In this document: in pieces, positions 1-10,294 of the stretch
How positions within the stretch are numbered: the first letter of the stretch is position 1
Layout of the letters: each line of letters begins with the position of its first letter
Assembly: GCF_020731415.2 (NCBI RefSeq)
Contig: NZ_CP088273.1
Coordinates: 2,609,001-2,673,000, forward strand
Source of the DNA: Phyllobacterium sp. T1293
Lineage (GTDB): Bacteria; Pseudomonadota; Alphaproteobacteria; Rhizobiales; Rhizobiaceae
Length of the DNA: 64,000 nt
Direction: 5' to 3'
Notes under the pieces: model-generated
Told to the model about the DNA's origin: nothing
Database searches by the model: none
The model's input: the letters and a program-made list of their open reading frames with translations, nothing else
Made by a program: the position numbers and the translations under genes

Positions 1-1
1 T

Positions 2-97
2 TTCATCGACTATATCTCGCGTTTGAAGCGGGAAATGGTGGTGAAGAAGTTCAAGAAGCTTGCCAAGGATCGTGTTCCGAGCCGGCTGGCGGTGTAA
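2..97 (+). CDS. def: Peptide deformylase, C-terminal end (partial)
   Basis: Only the last 31 codons are inside the window. The tail contains [15 protein letters not shown], a basic C-terminal helix that I recognise from alphaproteobacterial peptide deformylases, which remove the formyl group from nascent N-terminal Met. The stop codon is 3 bases before the fmt start, which fits the widespread def-fmt operon: Fmt adds the formyl group and Def removes it. The catalytic motifs lie upstream of the window, so the call depends on the tail and on the context. Confidence 0.8.
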   Translation, partial: FIDYISRLKREMVVKKFKKLAKDRVPSRLAV

Positions 98-100
98 GCC

Positions 101-1036
101 ATGAGCCTTCGTATCGTCTTCATGGGAACCCCGGAATTTTCTGTTCCGGTTCTCAACGCGCTCATTGGCCAAGGCCATGAGATCGTCGCCGTTTATAGCC
201 AGCCGCCACGTCCAGCCGGGCGACGCGGGCTTGAACTGACCCCCTCGCCCGTTCATCGCAATGCCCAAGAATTCGGCATTGAAGTGCGCACGCCCAAAAG
301 CCTGAAGAGCGCCGAGGAACAACAGGCATTCCGTGATTTGAATGCAGATGTTGCGGTTGTGGTTGCCTATGGCCTGATATTGCCGACAGCCATTCTCGAA
401 GGCACGCGCCTTGGTTGTTACAACGGTCACGCTTCGCTTCTTCCGCGCTGGCGCGGCGCTGCACCCATTCAACGCGCGATCATGGCCGGTGACACGGAAA
501 CCGGCATGATGATCATGAAAATGGATGAGGGGCTCGATACTGGTCCCGTTGCCATGGCTGAAAAGATCAAGATCACGTCGGATATGACCGCGGGCGAGTT
601 GCACGACCAACTCAGCATGATCGGTGCTGATCTGATGGTGCGGGCCATGGCCGCGCTGGCGCGTGACAGCCTGACCCTGACGCCGCAATCCGAAGAGGGC
701 GTCACCTACGCCTCGAAAATCACCAAGGTCGAAACCCGCATTGACTGGACGCTGCCTGCGATTGATATCCATAATCGCATTCGCGGCCTTGCGCCGTTTC
801 CCGGTGCCTGGTGCGAGATGGAGATCGGGGACAGTCTGGAGCGGGTAAAACTGCTGCGCTCGCTGCTTGCAACCGGCGCTGGCGCTCCGGGCACAGTGCT
901 TGATTATGAATTGCGTATTGCCTGCGGAGAAGGTGCCGTGCGGCTGCGCTCGCTGCAACGGGCTGGTGGCAAGGTCATGGATGGGCTGGAGTTCCAGCGC
1001 GGTGCCAAGCTCACGCAAGGGGCAAAGCTGCCATGA
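101..1036 (+). CDS. fmt: Methionyl-tRNA formyltransferase
   Basis: Transfers a formyl group from 10-formyl-THF to Met-tRNA(fMet) in the cytoplasm for initiation. At 311 aa it has the normal family length. The N-terminal Rossmann domain begins with a conserved [11 protein letters not shown] stretch. The catalytic triad can be read as Asn108 and His110 (in [14 protein letters not shown]) and Asp146 (in EGLDTGP), matching the known family positions. The C-terminal part is the tRNA-binding OB-like domain. The start follows def by 3 bases and the stop overlaps the next start by 4 bases (ATGA), so def, fmt, the GNAT gene and truA appear translationally coupled. Confidence 0.97.
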   Translation: MSLRIVFMGTPEFSVPVLNALIGQGHEIVAVYSQPPRPAGRRGLELTPSPVHRNAQEFGIEVRTPKSLKSAEEQQAFRDLNADVAVVVAYGLILPTAILEGTRLGCYNGHASLLPRWRGAAPIQRAIMAGDTETGMMIMKMDEGLDTGPVAMAEKIKITSDMTAGELHDQLSMIGADLMVRAMAALARDSLTLTPQSEEGVTYASKITKVETRIDWTLPAIDIHNRIRGLAPFPGAWCEMEIGDSLERVKLLRSLLATGAGAPGTVLDYELRIACGEGAVRLRSLQRAGGKVMDGLEFQRGAKLTQGAKLP

Positions 1037-1530
1037 GCAGCATTTCCATCCGCGCCGCAGAACCGGAAGATCGCTCGCTGATTGCAAGCATCGTTGACGA
1101 TGCTTTTGAAGGCCCGGATGAGGCAAAACTGGTGCAGCACTTGTACAATAATGGCGATGTTGTTCTCGAACTGGTTGCAGAACTGGATGGCGCAATTGCC
1201 GGTCATATCCTGTTTTCAAGATTGCACATTGAGGGTGAGACCCGTTTTGAGGCGGTCGCGCTCGCACCCTTAAGTGTTGCCTCAGACCATCAGGGTAAAG
1301 GCGTGGGCGCGGCCCTGATTAAGGCCGCACATCAGCAGCTTGTGCTTATGGGTGAAACGCTCTCTGTCGTACTTGGCGATCCCGGATATTATGGTCGCTT
1401 CGGCTACACCAATGAATGGGCATCGGGTTTTGCCAGCCCATATCAGGGTGAATATCTGCAAGCACTGGCATTCGGCGATGCGCCGTCAACAGGAACGCTG
1501 ATTTATTCCAGAGCGTTCGAGGCGCTCTGA
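1033..1530 (+). CDS. GNAT family N-acetyltransferase (YhbS-like)
   Basis: A 165-aa single GNAT domain. The acetyl-CoA pyrophosphate loop is [10 protein letters not shown] (about residues 86-95), and the later [14 protein letters not shown] segment is typical of the YhbS/COG3153 subgroup. The substrate cannot be told from the sequence; members acetylate small amines or protein N-termini. The start overlaps the fmt stop by 4 bases and the stop shares one base with the truA start, so it lies in the def-fmt-truA transcript. Nothing is broken or unusual. Confidence 0.88.
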   Translation: MSSISIRAAEPEDRSLIASIVDDAFEGPDEAKLVQHLYNNGDVVLELVAELDGAIAGHILFSRLHIEGETRFEAVALAPLSVASDHQGKGVGAALIKAAHQQLVLMGETLSVVLGDPGYYGRFGYTNEWASGFASPYQGEYLQALAFGDAPSTGTLIYSRAFEAL

Positions 1531-2315
1531 TGCCGCGTTACAAACTCACCGTTGAGTATGATGGCACGCCCTATGCGGGCTGGCAGCGGCAGGAAAACGG
1601 CCATACGGTTCAGGCGGCCATTGAGCAGGCCATTTTCAAGTTTTGCGGCGAAACCATATCGCTTGGCGCGGCAGGCCGCACCGATTCCGGTGTGCATGCG
1701 ATCGCGCAGATCGCTCATGTCGATCTGACCAAGGACTGGAGCAGTTCGAAAGTGCGTGAAGCGCTGAATGCGCATCTTATCGTGGCTGGAGAAACTGTCG
1801 GGATCATCAATGTCGAGCGGGTCAGCGAACATTTCGATGCGCGCTTTTCCGCCACGGGCCGGCATTATCTGTACCGGATTATCAACCGCAGGCCGCCCGC
1901 CCCGCTGGAAGCTTTTCGTGCCTGGTGGGTGAAGAAGCCACTCGATGCGGAAGCCATGCACGATGCCGCGCAGCGGCTGGTAGGCACCCATGATTTCACA
2001 ACATTTCGCGCCACGCAGTGTCAGGCAAAGAGCCCGATCAAATCGCTTGATCATCTCAGCGTCGTCCGCAACGGTGAAATCATCGAAATCCGGGCATCGG
2101 CCCGCTCCTTCCTCCACAACCAGATCCGGTCATTTGCCGGGACGCTGAACGAGGTTGGTTGCGGGCGCTGGACGGCTGACGATGTGAGCGATGCTCTCGC
2201 GGCCCGCGACCGCAAGGCTTGCGGTCCCGTTGCGCCGCCCTGTGGGCTTTATCTTGTCGGTGTGGATTATCCGATTGTCACCGGTTCGGGCAGCGAAATA
2301 CCCAGCATATCCTGA
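1530..2315 (+). CDS. truA: tRNA pseudouridine(38-40) synthase
   Basis: Isomerises U38-U40 in the anticodon arm of many tRNAs. The 261-aa length is normal. The catalytic aspartate is Asp52 in [12 protein letters not shown]. The LYRIINRR and [14 protein letters not shown] segments are typical of the TruA fold. It is the last gene of the def-fmt-GNAT-truA run (one-base overlap with the preceding stop). Its 3' end overlaps the convergent membrane-protein gene by 49 bases, so the two transcripts are antisense to each other at their tails. Confidence 0.97.
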   Translation: MPRYKLTVEYDGTPYAGWQRQENGHTVQAAIEQAIFKFCGETISLGAAGRTDSGVHAIAQIAHVDLTKDWSSSKVREALNAHLIVAGETVGIINVERVSEHFDARFSATGRHYLYRIINRRPPAPLEAFRAWWVKKPLDAEAMHDAAQRLVGTHDFTTFRATQCQAKSPIKSLDHLSVVRNGEIIEIRASARSFLHNQIRSFAGTLNEVGCGRWTADDVSDALAARDRKACGPVAPPCGLYLVGVDYPIVTGSGSEIPSIS

Positions 2316-2884
2316 AGGCCAACCATCAGGAGTATGGAACCGACCACGAGAATGGCGAAGAAAACCGCCGTATAAGCGTGGGGTTTCTTCAAGGCGACAT
2401 AGGTCAGGCGATAGGTCAGGACGAGAACGAACATATAGAGCGCAAGACCGAAAACAGTGGTGACTGCAGTCCATTCCGGCAGAAGAACGCGTATGATTGT
2501 GGCAGGCGCAGCCAACCAGGACGTCACTGCCGAGCCCCAGTTGCTGGTGATCACATAGACACTGAAGCGATTGCCCAGACCAATGCGCGCCGCCAGCAAA
2601 AGCAGCACAACCAGCGGCAACACCCATGAGGTGAGATCAACAAAGGCGACACGGCCGATCACGGACAGCCGGGTGCCCGCCTCGGGCCGAAAGGCCACCA
2701 TATCATTGGCAAAAACAATCCAGCCAAGAATGAGCGGCGGCAGTGACACGGTAATGGCGTGGAATGATTGCCAGAAACCATCTTCGGAATAATCGAAATA
2801 ATCCAAGCCGTCGGCGTGACCATTCATCATCCGCCACGAACCCCAGAAATAGCGTTGGATGTCCTCGAAACTCAGCATGGCCAC
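2267..2884 (-). CDS. Conserved integral membrane protein, function unknown
   Basis: A 205-aa protein with about five hydrophobic helices in its C-terminal three quarters (for example [50 protein letters not shown]). The N-terminal 50 residues are polar and aromatic. The frame opens with a GTG placed directly after the dapE stop; an in-frame ATG two codons later is an alternative start. The arrangement suggests co-transcription with dapE. I recognise no domain and propose no function. It converges on truA with a 49-base overlap. Confidence 0.75.
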   Translation of the reverse strand: MAMLSFEDIQRYFWGSWRMMNGHADGLDYFDYSEDGFWQSFHAITVSLPPLILGWIVFANDMVAFRPEAGTRLSVIGRVAFVDLTSWVLPLVVLLLLAARIGLGNRFSVYVITSNWGSAVTSWLAAPATIIRVLLPEWTAVTTVFGLALYMFVLVLTYRLTYVALKKPHAYTAVFFAILVVGSILLMVGLQDMLGISLPEPVTIG

Positions 2885-4072
2885 TCAGGCAAAAAAGTCG
2901 GCAATAAACCGCTCATAGATTTGTGTCAGTGTTTCCAGATCGGCGACCGCCACGCGCTCATCCACCATATGCATGGTCTGCCCCACAAGACCAAACTCGA
3001 CCACCGGGCAATAATCCTTGATGTAACGCGCATCGGATGTGCCGCCTGATGTAGAAAGTTGCGGGCGCTTGCCTGTTACTGCCTGCACGGAAGCGGTCAG
3101 CGTGCCGATCAGCTTCTCGTCATGGGTGAGGAACACATGGCTTGGCCGGTCGCGCCAGACCAACTCGTAATTAACAGGGGTTTTCCTGCCGGGTCTAAGC
3201 TTGCGACGGCCCGACGCCTTGTCGAGACGGTTATGGATTTCCGCCATCAGTGTTTCATCCGTCCATGTATCGTTGAAACGGATATTGAACGTCGCAGTTG
3301 CCTTGGCCGGTATCACATTCACTGCGGGATTGCCGACATCGACAGTCGTGACTTCCAGATTGGTCGCCTGAAAATTCTTCGTACCCTTGTCGAAGGCCGG
3401 ATAAAGCAGGCTGTCGACCAGTGTTGTCAGACCGCGAACGGGATTTTCAGCCAGATGCGGATAGGCCGCATGCCCCTGAACGCCGTGGACGGTAACAGTC
3501 CCGGAGAGCGAACCACGCCTGCCGATCTTGATCATGTCGCCAAGCTTATCGGGGTTGGTCGGCTCGCCGACAATGGCGGCGTCCCAAGTCTCACCCTTGC
3601 CCTTGGCCCATTCCAGCAATTTGCCTGATCCATTGATCGACGGGCCTTCCTCATCGCCCGTGATCAGAAACGAGATGGAGCCCTTCAATGCGCCATTCTT
3701 TTCAATATGGCGCGCAACAGCGGCGGCAAAGCAGGCAATGCCGCCTTTCATGTCCACGGCGCCGCGGCCATACATTTCGCCATTATGGATTGCCGCCGAA
3801 AAAGGCGGATAGGTCCAAGCCGCCTCGTCGCCAACAGGCACAACATCTGTATGCCCTGCGAACATCAGATGCGGACCATTGCCCGAGCGCCGGGCATAGA
3901 GGTTTTCCACATCGGGTGTACCATCTTCGCTGAAAACGGGCCGCTCAACGGTAAAGCCCAGTGGCGAAAGCATGGCTTCGAGTGTGGTCAATGCACCGCC
4001 CTCCGCCGGAGTAACCGACGGGCAGGCGATAAGCTGGGCGAGGTTTTTTACGGGGTCAGTGGAGGATGTCAT
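2885..4072 (-). CDS. dapE: Succinyl-diaminopimelate desuccinylase
   Basis: Zn/Co-dependent M20 amidohydrolase that splits N-succinyl-LL-diaminopimelate into succinate and LL-DAP for lysine and peptidoglycan synthesis. Visible signatures are the first metal motif in [13 protein letters not shown], the catalytic Glu pair in [12 protein letters not shown], the [12 protein letters not shown] segment and [15 protein letters not shown] near the end. The frame is open 16 codons further upstream, but the protein that aligns with the family begins at the ATG giving [15 protein letters not shown] (395 aa), which I chose. dapD lies 2.5 kb away on the same strand. Confidence 0.96.
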   Translation of the reverse strand: MTSSTDPVKNLAQLIACPSVTPAEGGALTTLEAMLSPLGFTVERPVFSEDGTPDVENLYARRSGNGPHLMFAGHTDVVPVGDEAAWTYPPFSAAIHNGEMYGRGAVDMKGGIACFAAAVARHIEKNGALKGSISFLITGDEEGPSINGSGKLLEWAKGKGETWDAAIVGEPTNPDKLGDMIKIGRRGSLSGTVTVHGVQGHAAYPHLAENPVRGLTTLVDSLLYPAFDKGTKNFQATNLEVTTVDVGNPAVNVIPAKATATFNIRFNDTWTDETLMAEIHNRLDKASGRRKLRPGRKTPVNYELVWRDRPSHVFLTHDEKLIGTLTASVQAVTGKRPQLSTSGGTSDARYIKDYCPVVEFGLVGQTMHMVDERVAVADLETLTQIYERFIADFFA

Positions 4073-4170
4073 ATGCAAAGCGATAATCCAAAAGCACCAT
4101 CGTGTCACGCACTGGATCACGATGCATGCATCTGTTTTAATGATCTGTACCTACCTCAAGCCGGGACCAA

Positions 4171-5202
4171 ATGATGATTGAAAACAATAGCCGTATTGTT
4201 GTCGCTGGCGCCGGTTCCATCGGATGCTATGTGGGCGGCCATCTCGCCGCATCCGGGAAAGCCGTTACCTTTCTGGCACGCCCGCGTGTCGAAGAGGAAA
4301 TCAGGCAGGCCGGTCTGAAAGTCATCACTCTTGACGGCACGGAGCACAGCATTCCCGCTGATCAACTTTCCATAACCGTCGATCCGGCCAGCGCTTTTGA
4401 TGGTGCCCGTATTATTCTCGTTGCGGTCAAAAGCGGTGCTACGCAAGAGATGGCCGGACTGATCACAAAATATGCCCCGGCTGACAGCATTGTCGTCAGC
4501 CTGCAGAATGGCGTTGGCAATGCGCAGGTGCTGCGGAAGAACCTGCCTGAAAGCATGACCGTCATTGCCGGGATGGTTCCATTCAACGTTGTTCAGTCGG
4601 CGAGCGGGCAGTTGCCGCTGACCGTACGCCGGACGACGGCAGGCACAATTTTGATCGAGAACAGGGCGGAAGGCCTTGCCGAGGTTCTGACGACGCCTCA
4701 GCTTCCGGTTAGTACCCACGACAATATGCAGGGCATTTTGTGGGGCAAGCTGATGATGAACCTTAACAACGCGCTCAATGCCCTGTCGAACCTGCCGCTT
4801 GCCACCCAACTTGCGGATCGCGACTGGCGCGTCCTGCTTGCGGACCAGATGGGCGAAGGGCTGAAGGTCATGCAGGCGCATGGTATCGTCGCGGCGCCGG
4901 TGCAGGGCGTATCACCGGCCATATTGCGCCTGATTCTGCTTCTGCCGAATTTTCTCTTTCGCCGCGTTGCCCGCAAGATGCTGGCAATCGATCCGCGCGC
5001 CCGGTCATCCATGTGGGAGGATTTTTCCCGGGGCCGGACCACTGAAATCGATTATCTGCAGGGTGTCATTGTGCAATTGGCGCGGGAAAAGAACATTCCC
5101 ACACCGCTGGCAGAAAAGGTTATCGCTTGTGTCAGACAGGCTGAAGGCCAACCCATCCGCAGCCATGCAGTCACCGAGATCAGGCAGAAAACAGTTCTAT
5201 AG
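4171..5202 (+). CDS. Ketopantoate reductase family protein (2-dehydropantoate 2-reductase)
   Basis: 343 aa. The N-terminal Rossmann domain has the NADP-binding motif GAGSIGCYVGG near residue 13, followed by VAVKSGAT and VSLQNGVGN, both standard in the PanE/ApbA family. The C-terminal helical domain contains GKLMMNLNNALNAL with the conserved Lys/Asn pair, and SSMWEDFSRGRTTEIDYLQG, the family's substrate-site signature. PanE reduces ketopantoate to pantoate for CoA synthesis, but genomes often carry paralogues with other 2-oxoacid substrates and no pan genes are adjacent, so I leave the symbol empty. It is divergent from dapE. Either of the two tandem ATGs could start it. Confidence 0.85.
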   Translation: MMIENNSRIVVAGAGSIGCYVGGHLAASGKAVTFLARPRVEEEIRQAGLKVITLDGTEHSIPADQLSITVDPASAFDGARIILVAVKSGATQEMAGLITKYAPADSIVVSLQNGVGNAQVLRKNLPESMTVIAGMVPFNVVQSASGQLPLTVRRTTAGTILIENRAEGLAEVLTTPQLPVSTHDNMQGILWGKLMMNLNNALNALSNLPLATQLADRDWRVLLADQMGEGLKVMQAHGIVAAPVQGVSPAILRLILLLPNFLFRRVARKMLAIDPRARSSMWEDFSRGRTTEIDYLQGVIVQLAREKNIPTPLAEKVIACVRQAEGQPIRSHAVTEIRQKTVL

Positions 5203-5207
5203 TCCCG

Positions 5208-6503
5208 TCAGTCGATTGGCTTGCCTGTCTTGTCCCGCATCGAAAGAAGTGTCAGCGCACTGATTGCCGCTGCGGCAATCACGTAGAAGCTTGGTGCCAG
5301 CTTCGTTCCCGTCGCTTCGATGAGAAGTGTCACAATAACAGCGGCAAAGCCGCCGAAAATGGTAACGGCGAAATTATAGGCGAGCGACAGACCGGTGGAA
5401 CGAAGACCAGCCGGGAACTGCTCGGCCAGAAGTGCGGGTGCTGGTCCTGTGAATGCCGCAAGCAGAAGACCAAGGATGGCCTGCACAATCGACAGGGTCA
5501 TCAGATTTGGCGATGCATTGACCCAGGCGAAGAGCGGATAGATCAAAACACCAATGGCAATGGCGGCAAACAGCAATTGCCGCTTACGTCCGATCCGGTC
5601 CGACAATGCTCCGGCAATCGGACAGCCCAACATCAGGACAAGCCCGCCAATGGTGGTTGCAATGAATGCATCGGCCAGCGGAATGTTGAGCTGTTTGACC
5701 GCATAGGTGGTCATGTAGAACAAGAGCACATAGGTGCATACGGTCCACAAAATGGTTACACCGAAACCCGACGCGATACCGCGCGGATGATCGCGCAGTG
5801 CATCCCGTAGCGGCGACTCGCTCTTTTGCGTGTGGCTGTCGGTGAATACAGGCGTCTCGTCAACGCGGGCGCGAATGTAGAACCCGACGGGGCCGATCAG
5901 CAGCCCGAGCAGGAAGGGCAGACGCCAGCCCCAGCTGTCAATGGAGGCCGGGTCAAGAAACTGCGTAACGATCGTGCCGCAGATACCGCCGAGCACAACC
6001 GCAAGCGCCTGACTTGTCTGCTGCCAGCTGGCATAAAATCCGCGCTTCTCAGGCGGGGCATATTCAATCAGGAAAGCAGTGGCGCCGCCGATTTCACCGC
6101 CAGCGGAAAAGCCCTGTATGAGCCGGGCAAGAACAATGACCAGCGGCCCGATGATTCCAGCCTGCGCATAGGTTGGTGCAAATCCGAGAAGTGCCGTACC
6201 CAGCGCCATCATCAGGATTGTCAGGGTCAGCGCGGCCTTACGCCCCTTCTTGTCGGCGTAGACACCAAGAACGACAGCACCAACCGGCCGCATGAAAAAG
6301 CCGACACCATAGGTGCCGACTGTCAAAAGGATAGAGGTCAGATCGTCGATGGCCGGAAAGAACAGCCGCGCAATGATCGGCGTGAAGAAACCGTAGACCG
6401 TAAAGTCAAACCATTCGAGGCCATTGCCGATCGTAGCAGCGGCAATGGCGTGTCGTCGCTTGGCCTCAAAATCACTGGTGGAGACGGAAGCCTGTACGGT
6501 CAT
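5208..6503 (-). CDS. MFS transporter, metabolite:H+ symporter (MHS) type
   Basis: 431 aa with about 12 predicted membrane segments. GNGLEWFDFTVYGFF at the start of TM1, the loop 2-3 motif GVYADKKGRKAALT and RLIQGFSAGGEIGGA in TM4 are characteristic of the MHS branch of the major facilitator superfamily (ProP, KgtP, ShiA, citrate carriers). These import osmolytes or organic acids with protons. The substrate is not readable. The gene converges on the ketopantoate reductase-like gene with a 5-base gap. It lies 84 bases downstream of dapD on the same strand, so read-through from dapD is possible. Confidence 0.9.
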   Translation of the reverse strand: MTVQASVSTSDFEAKRRHAIAAATIGNGLEWFDFTVYGFFTPIIARLFFPAIDDLTSILLTVGTYGVGFFMRPVGAVVLGVYADKKGRKAALTLTILMMALGTALLGFAPTYAQAGIIGPLVIVLARLIQGFSAGGEIGGATAFLIEYAPPEKRGFYASWQQTSQALAVVLGGICGTIVTQFLDPASIDSWGWRLPFLLGLLIGPVGFYIRARVDETPVFTDSHTQKSESPLRDALRDHPRGIASGFGVTILWTVCTYVLLFYMTTYAVKQLNIPLADAFIATTIGGLVLMLGCPIAGALSDRIGRKRQLLFAAIAIGVLIYPLFAWVNASPNLMTLSIVQAILGLLLAAFTGPAPALLAEQFPAGLRSTGLSLAYNFAVTIFGGFAAVIVTLLIEATGTKLAPSFYVIAAAAISALTLLSMRDKTGKPID

Positions 6504-6587
6504 ACGGATACCTCAGCTGAAATGGGAATCGGCTTTGGCACCAGCTTCTGTCGAGAATCTCCGTCTGTCCAGTTGTAAATCGCCTAA

Positions 6588-7442
6588 TCAGTCACGCAGC
6601 AATTCATTGATCGACGTCTTGGAGCGGGTCTTCTCATCGACGCGCTTGACGATGACGGCACAATAAAGGCTCGGGCCGGGTTCATTGTTCGGGAACGGCT
6701 TGCCCGGCAAAGTCCCTGCAACAACAACGGAATAGGGTGGAACTTCGCCGTAGAAAATCTCGCCGGTGGCGCGGTCAACGATCTTTGTCGACTTGCCGAT
6801 GAACACACCCATGCCCAGAACAGCGCCTTCGCGCACGATGCAGCCTTCCACAACTTCTGATCGTGCGCCGATGAAGCAATTGTCTTCGATGATGGTCGGG
6901 CCAGCCTGCATGGGCTCCAGAACGCCGCCAATGCCGACGCCGCCGGAAAGATGTACATGCTTACCGATCTGCGCACAGGAGCCAACCGTTGCCCATGTAT
7001 CGACCATCGTGCCCTCGCCGACATAAGCGCCGAGATTGACGAAGGAAGGCATCAGGATTGCGCCGGGAGCAATATAGGCAGAGCGGCGAACAATGGCGTT
7101 TGGCACGGTGCGGAAGCCAGCCTTGCTGAACTCGGTCGCGCCCCAGCCTTCAAACTTTGAGGGAACCTTGTCCCACCATGGCGCACCACCCGGGCCACCT
7201 TCAACAATCCCCATAGGATTGAGACGGAAGGAGAGAAGCACTGCCTTTTTCAGCCACTGATTGACCGTCCATGCACCATCAGCCTGCCGTTCAGCAACAC
7301 GGACCTCGCCGCTATCGAGAAGCAGCAAAGAGGTTTCAACAGCATCGCGTATTTCGCCGCGTGTTTCAGTGTTTACGGCATCGCGGTCATCGAAGGCCTT
7401 GTTGATGGTCTTCTCAAGGCTGGCCAGATCGGGCTTGGACAT
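6588..7442 (-). CDS. dapD: 2,3,4,5-tetrahydropyridine-2,6-dicarboxylate N-succinyltransferase
   Basis: Succinylates tetrahydrodipicolinate using succinyl-CoA, the step that commits to the succinylase branch of DAP/lysine synthesis; DapE acts later. The 284-aa protein has an N-terminal helical domain and then a left-handed beta-helix seen as hexapeptide-like repeats ([44 protein letters not shown]). I start at [11 protein letters not shown] rather than 7 codons upstream, because a GGAG ribosome site precedes this ATG at proper spacing and the length matches the family. Confidence 0.96.
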   Translation of the reverse strand: MSKPDLASLEKTINKAFDDRDAVNTETRGEIRDAVETSLLLLDSGEVRVAERQADGAWTVNQWLKKAVLLSFRLNPMGIVEGGPGGAPWWDKVPSKFEGWGATEFSKAGFRTVPNAIVRRSAYIAPGAILMPSFVNLGAYVGEGTMVDTWATVGSCAQIGKHVHLSGGVGIGGVLEPMQAGPTIIEDNCFIGARSEVVEGCIVREGAVLGMGVFIGKSTKIVDRATGEIFYGEVPPYSVVVAGTLPGKPFPNNEPGPSLYCAVIVKRVDEKTRSKTSINELLRD

Positions 7443-7596
7443 TTTCGGGTCACTCCATTGCACGGGCGGTTAAGGCTGATGTAAGGCCTAGTAAGATAAC
7501 TCTGTGAGAGGGTCAATCGCAGCGTCACAATGTTGGACGACGAATAGGATTTAATGTCTGTAAGCGTCACTTGCGTCCGCAGAAGGAGAATAACAA

Positions 7597-8439
7597 TTGA
7601 ATACCGATGAAAAAAACGGCTGGACGCCATTTTCCCACTCCACAGAAGCCGTAAGACGGGTAGAAACTGCTCCCGAGACCCCGCAAACACAATCAGACAC
7701 CTATCGTCTTGCCTTTGCCGATCCTGAGTTCATGACACGCCGCGATTTGCGCGCCGTGCGGCTGCAGCTTGAACTGCTGAAGCCGGAAATGGCGCTGACC
7801 GAACGGGGTATCCGCTCGACAGTGGTTCTTTTCGGCGGCGCACGCATTCCTGAACCGGGCGGCGAAGCATGGGCAGCGAAGAACGAGGTGCAAAAGAAGA
7901 ATCTTGAAGCCAATTCGCGCTATTATGCGGAAGCACGCAAATTTGCGCAGCTCTGCTCGGTCTATTCTTCAACCACATATAATCGCGAGTTTGTTGTCGT
8001 TACCGGCGGCGGCCCCGGCGTCATGGAAGCGGGCAATCGGGGTGCTGCCGATGTTGGCGCGCCGACCATTGGCCTCAACATTGTCCTGCCACACGAACAG
8101 GCGCCGAATGAATATGTGACGCCTGAACTCTGCTTCAATTTTCACTATTTCGCGATCCGGAAGATGCATTTCCTGATGCGTGCAAAGGCGCTGGCGATTT
8201 TCCCCGGCGGCTTCGGCACCATGGATGAGACCTTCGAAACATTGACGCTCATCCAGACCGGGCGCATGGAGCGGATACCTGTTCTGTTGTTCGGCAAATC
8301 GTTCTGGGAAAAGGCTATCAATTTCGAGTTTCTGGCCGAACAGGGCGTTATTTCACCATCGGATCGCGAGCTGATCACCTTTGTCGATGATGCTGACGAG
8401 GCATGGGGTGTCATCAAGACATTCTACGAATTGGCCTGA
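7597..8439 (+). CDS. LOG family protein (TIGR00730-type nucleotide hydrolase)
   Basis: 280 aa with the lysine-decarboxylase-like Rossmann fold. Signatures are FVVVTGGGPGVMEAGNRGA and IFPGGFGTMDETFETLT, the PGGxGTxxE nucleotide/ribose site of LOG-type phosphoribohydrolases, which cleave the base from nucleoside monophosphates (AMP or cytokinin nucleotides). The bacterial role is uncertain. A 70-residue N-terminal extension (GWTPFSHSTEAVRRVE...) marks the longer alphaproteobacterial variety. The start codon is TTG, chosen because the AAGGAG ribosome site at about 7582 lies at ideal distance and no ATG in frame precedes the conserved part. Confidence 0.88.
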   Translation: MNTDEKNGWTPFSHSTEAVRRVETAPETPQTQSDTYRLAFADPEFMTRRDLRAVRLQLELLKPEMALTERGIRSTVVLFGGARIPEPGGEAWAAKNEVQKKNLEANSRYYAEARKFAQLCSVYSSTTYNREFVVVTGGGPGVMEAGNRGAADVGAPTIGLNIVLPHEQAPNEYVTPELCFNFHYFAIRKMHFLMRAKALAIFPGGFGTMDETFETLTLIQTGRMERIPVLLFGKSFWEKAINFEFLAEQGVISPSDRELITFVDDADEAWGVIKTFYELA

Positions 8440-8618
8440 TCGTCGGGTTCATCCTTGCCACGCGGCGGATGAACCCACGTCACCAGTACGACTGATATGA
8501 TCATCAGCAGATACCAGACACGCCCAAGCCTGTTTGATGCCAAAGACCAGAAACTCGACAGGGCCGCCACAAATACCCGGTTGCGGCAAACGGGCAAGGA
8601 CCCGGTGTGCCGCTGCAT
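8424..8618 (-). CDS. Possible small single-pass membrane protein
   Basis: A 64-codon frame in the otherwise empty 8440-8648 gap, downstream of the pyrimidine 5'-nucleotidase on the same strand. It contains one hydrophobic stretch (VWYLLMIISVVLVTWV) followed by a hydrophilic tail ending in DEPDDQANS, the pattern of a real small membrane protein. Its 3' end overlaps the convergent LOG gene by 16 bases. The start is uncertain and could lie inside the frame. Without homologues this remains weak. Confidence 0.35.
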   Translation of the reverse strand: MQRHTGSLPVCRNRVFVAALSSFWSLASNRLGRVWYLLMIISVVLVTWVHPPRGKDEPDDQANS

Positions 8619-8648
8619 CGATAACCGCCTCGGCCGAGGTAAACCGCT

Positions 8649-9374
8649 TCAAGCAGGAATTTCCGTGCGGACCTGTCCCGGTTGGATGGCATTCAGGAAC
8701 GATGCCAGATCGTCAGTCACGTAATCAACATGATCGGTATAATCAGGGTCGCTCTCCCATATCTCGGAGAATGTTGGCTCGAAATTATGCGGGACGATCA
8801 GCACGGTTTTCATACCCAGCGCCTTCGGCTCGACCAGATTGCGCGCAAGGTCTTCGAACATGGCGCTGCTCTTGGCGTCGATCTCATGCAGATCAAGAAA
8901 GCGATCATAGGCCTGACGTGCCGGCTTGGGCATGAGTTCCGCGGCGACGATATCAAAAATATCATCAAACTGATCGAGAATACCAAGCTGGCGTGCTGTC
9001 CGTTCGGCGTGGCCGCGATCGCCATTGGTGAAAATGAATTTACGTCCCGGCAGGTGCTTGATCGCCATGGCCAAAGCCGGATCAGGAACCAGCCATGAAT
9101 AGTCGATATCGTGGACCTTCTGCAGAAAATCATCCGGGTCGATGTCGTAGCGATCCATCAAGCCCTTCAACGTGGTCCCGTAATCCTTGTAGAATTGTTT
9201 CTGAATCTGGCGCGCATCCGTATGGGAGAGTTGCAGAAGATTGGCGATATAGCCTGTCATCTTCACATCAATCTGCGAGAACAGATTGGAGTGATGCGGA
9301 TAGAGCGTATTATCCAGATCAAAGATCCAGTCCGTTATATGGGCAAAATTCAGTGGATCAGGATGTTTTGTCAT
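8649..9374 (-). CDS. HAD-family pyrimidine 5'-nucleotidase (SDT1/PPM-like)
   Basis: 241 aa, haloacid dehalogenase superfamily. Motif I is WIFDLDNTLYPH, with the nucleophile and acid/base Asp pair; motif II is FIFTNGDRGH; the motif III/IV region is the PKP.RQAYDRFL segment followed by SSAMFEDLARNLVEPKALGMKTVLI. The DNTLYP signature is typical of the yeast SDT1-type pyrimidine 5'-nucleotidases, which dephosphorylate UMP/CMP. The DapD-LOG-nucleotidase neighbourhood is familiar from Brucella-type genomes. The protein is cytoplasmic with no signal peptide. Confidence 0.9.
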   Translation of the reverse strand: MTKHPDPLNFAHITDWIFDLDNTLYPHHSNLFSQIDVKMTGYIANLLQLSHTDARQIQKQFYKDYGTTLKGLMDRYDIDPDDFLQKVHDIDYSWLVPDPALAMAIKHLPGRKFIFTNGDRGHAERTARQLGILDQFDDIFDIVAAELMPKPARQAYDRFLDLHEIDAKSSAMFEDLARNLVEPKALGMKTVLIVPHNFEPTFSEIWESDPDYTDHVDYVTDDLASFLNAIQPGQVRTEIPA

Positions 9375-9538
9375 TCACAACTCGTCGTTTCGGAAACCAT
9401 AAAGCAGAAGACAGGCATTCTGTTGCCATATCGACTCAATAGACGAAAAAAGACTGAACTACGACCATTTTTAAATTTTCTACTAACAGCAGCGTCATCA
9501 ATCCAGCATAGTACTGACGAAGCGGTGTTAGGGTCGAA

Positions 9539-10294
9539 ATGTTCAGAATTTTCTACAAATGCGCATTGGTCACAATTATTGCGATTGTCTGTTCTTTGCT
9601 GATCACCGGAAGCATCATGTCTGCTTTCGGTATGCACAACAAAATGGGATTTGTCATCGCCGCGATTTGCCCGCTTGTTATCGCGCCGCCAATCTCGTTT
9701 AAGGTTTTCCAGCAATCGGAGCGATTGCGCATCACTCTCATCCATCTGGGCGAGGTCATGCAGCGGCTGGAAGAGACCAATGCGCGATTGCTGGAGAAAG
9801 CCTCGCGCGACAGCATGACGGGGCTCCTTAACCGTGAAGCTTTCTTCACGCATGTCGATAAGATGCGCATGCAGGTGCCGGGATCGTTGCTGATTATTGA
9901 CGCTGATCATTTCAAGAAGATCAATGATCAGCACGGCCATTATAATGGTGACGGGGCGCTGACGGCCATCGCCCATTGCATTTCACGCACTGTCAGCGAA
10001 AACGACAGCATAGGCCGTATCGGCGGCGAGGAATTTGCGGTGTTTCTCGCGTCTGATCGCGAGAATGAGGTGCGGGCGGTCGCCGAGACGATCCGTGCGG
10101 AAGTCGCCCGTCTCGATTTCAGGACGCCGGAGAATGAACGGGTGCCGCTCAGTGTCAGTATTGGCGGAGTAATCGATCTGTCAGAGGAAACGATCGCCGA
10201 TCATTTTCAGACCGCCGATCGCAGACTTTACGAGGCCAAGCGCAATGGCCGCAATTGCGTCATCATCAAGCCGGTGATGAAGTCAGCTGCTTAA
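9539..10294 (+). CDS. Membrane-anchored diguanylate cyclase (GGDEF)
   Basis: 251 aa: two hydrophobic segments at about residues 9-30 and 37-55, a short coiled-coil linker (QRLEETNARLLEKAS) and a GGDEF domain from about residue 90. The active site reads RIGGEEF (GGEEF at 162-166), a functional variant, and the metal/base contacts DADHFKKINDQHGH are present, so c-di-GMP synthesis is likely. There is no EAL domain and no recognisable sensor domain apart from the membrane hairpin. The stop overlaps the convergent phhA stop by 4 bases. Confidence 0.9.
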   Translation: MFRIFYKCALVTIIAIVCSLLITGSIMSAFGMHNKMGFVIAAICPLVIAPPISFKVFQQSERLRITLIHLGEVMQRLEETNARLLEKASRDSMTGLLNREAFFTHVDKMRMQVPGSLLIIDADHFKKINDQHGHYNGDGALTAIAHCISRTVSENDSIGRIGGEEFAVFLASDRENEVRAVAETIRAEVARLDFRTPENERVPLSVSIGGVIDLSEETIADHFQTADRRLYEAKRNGRNCVIIKPVMKSAA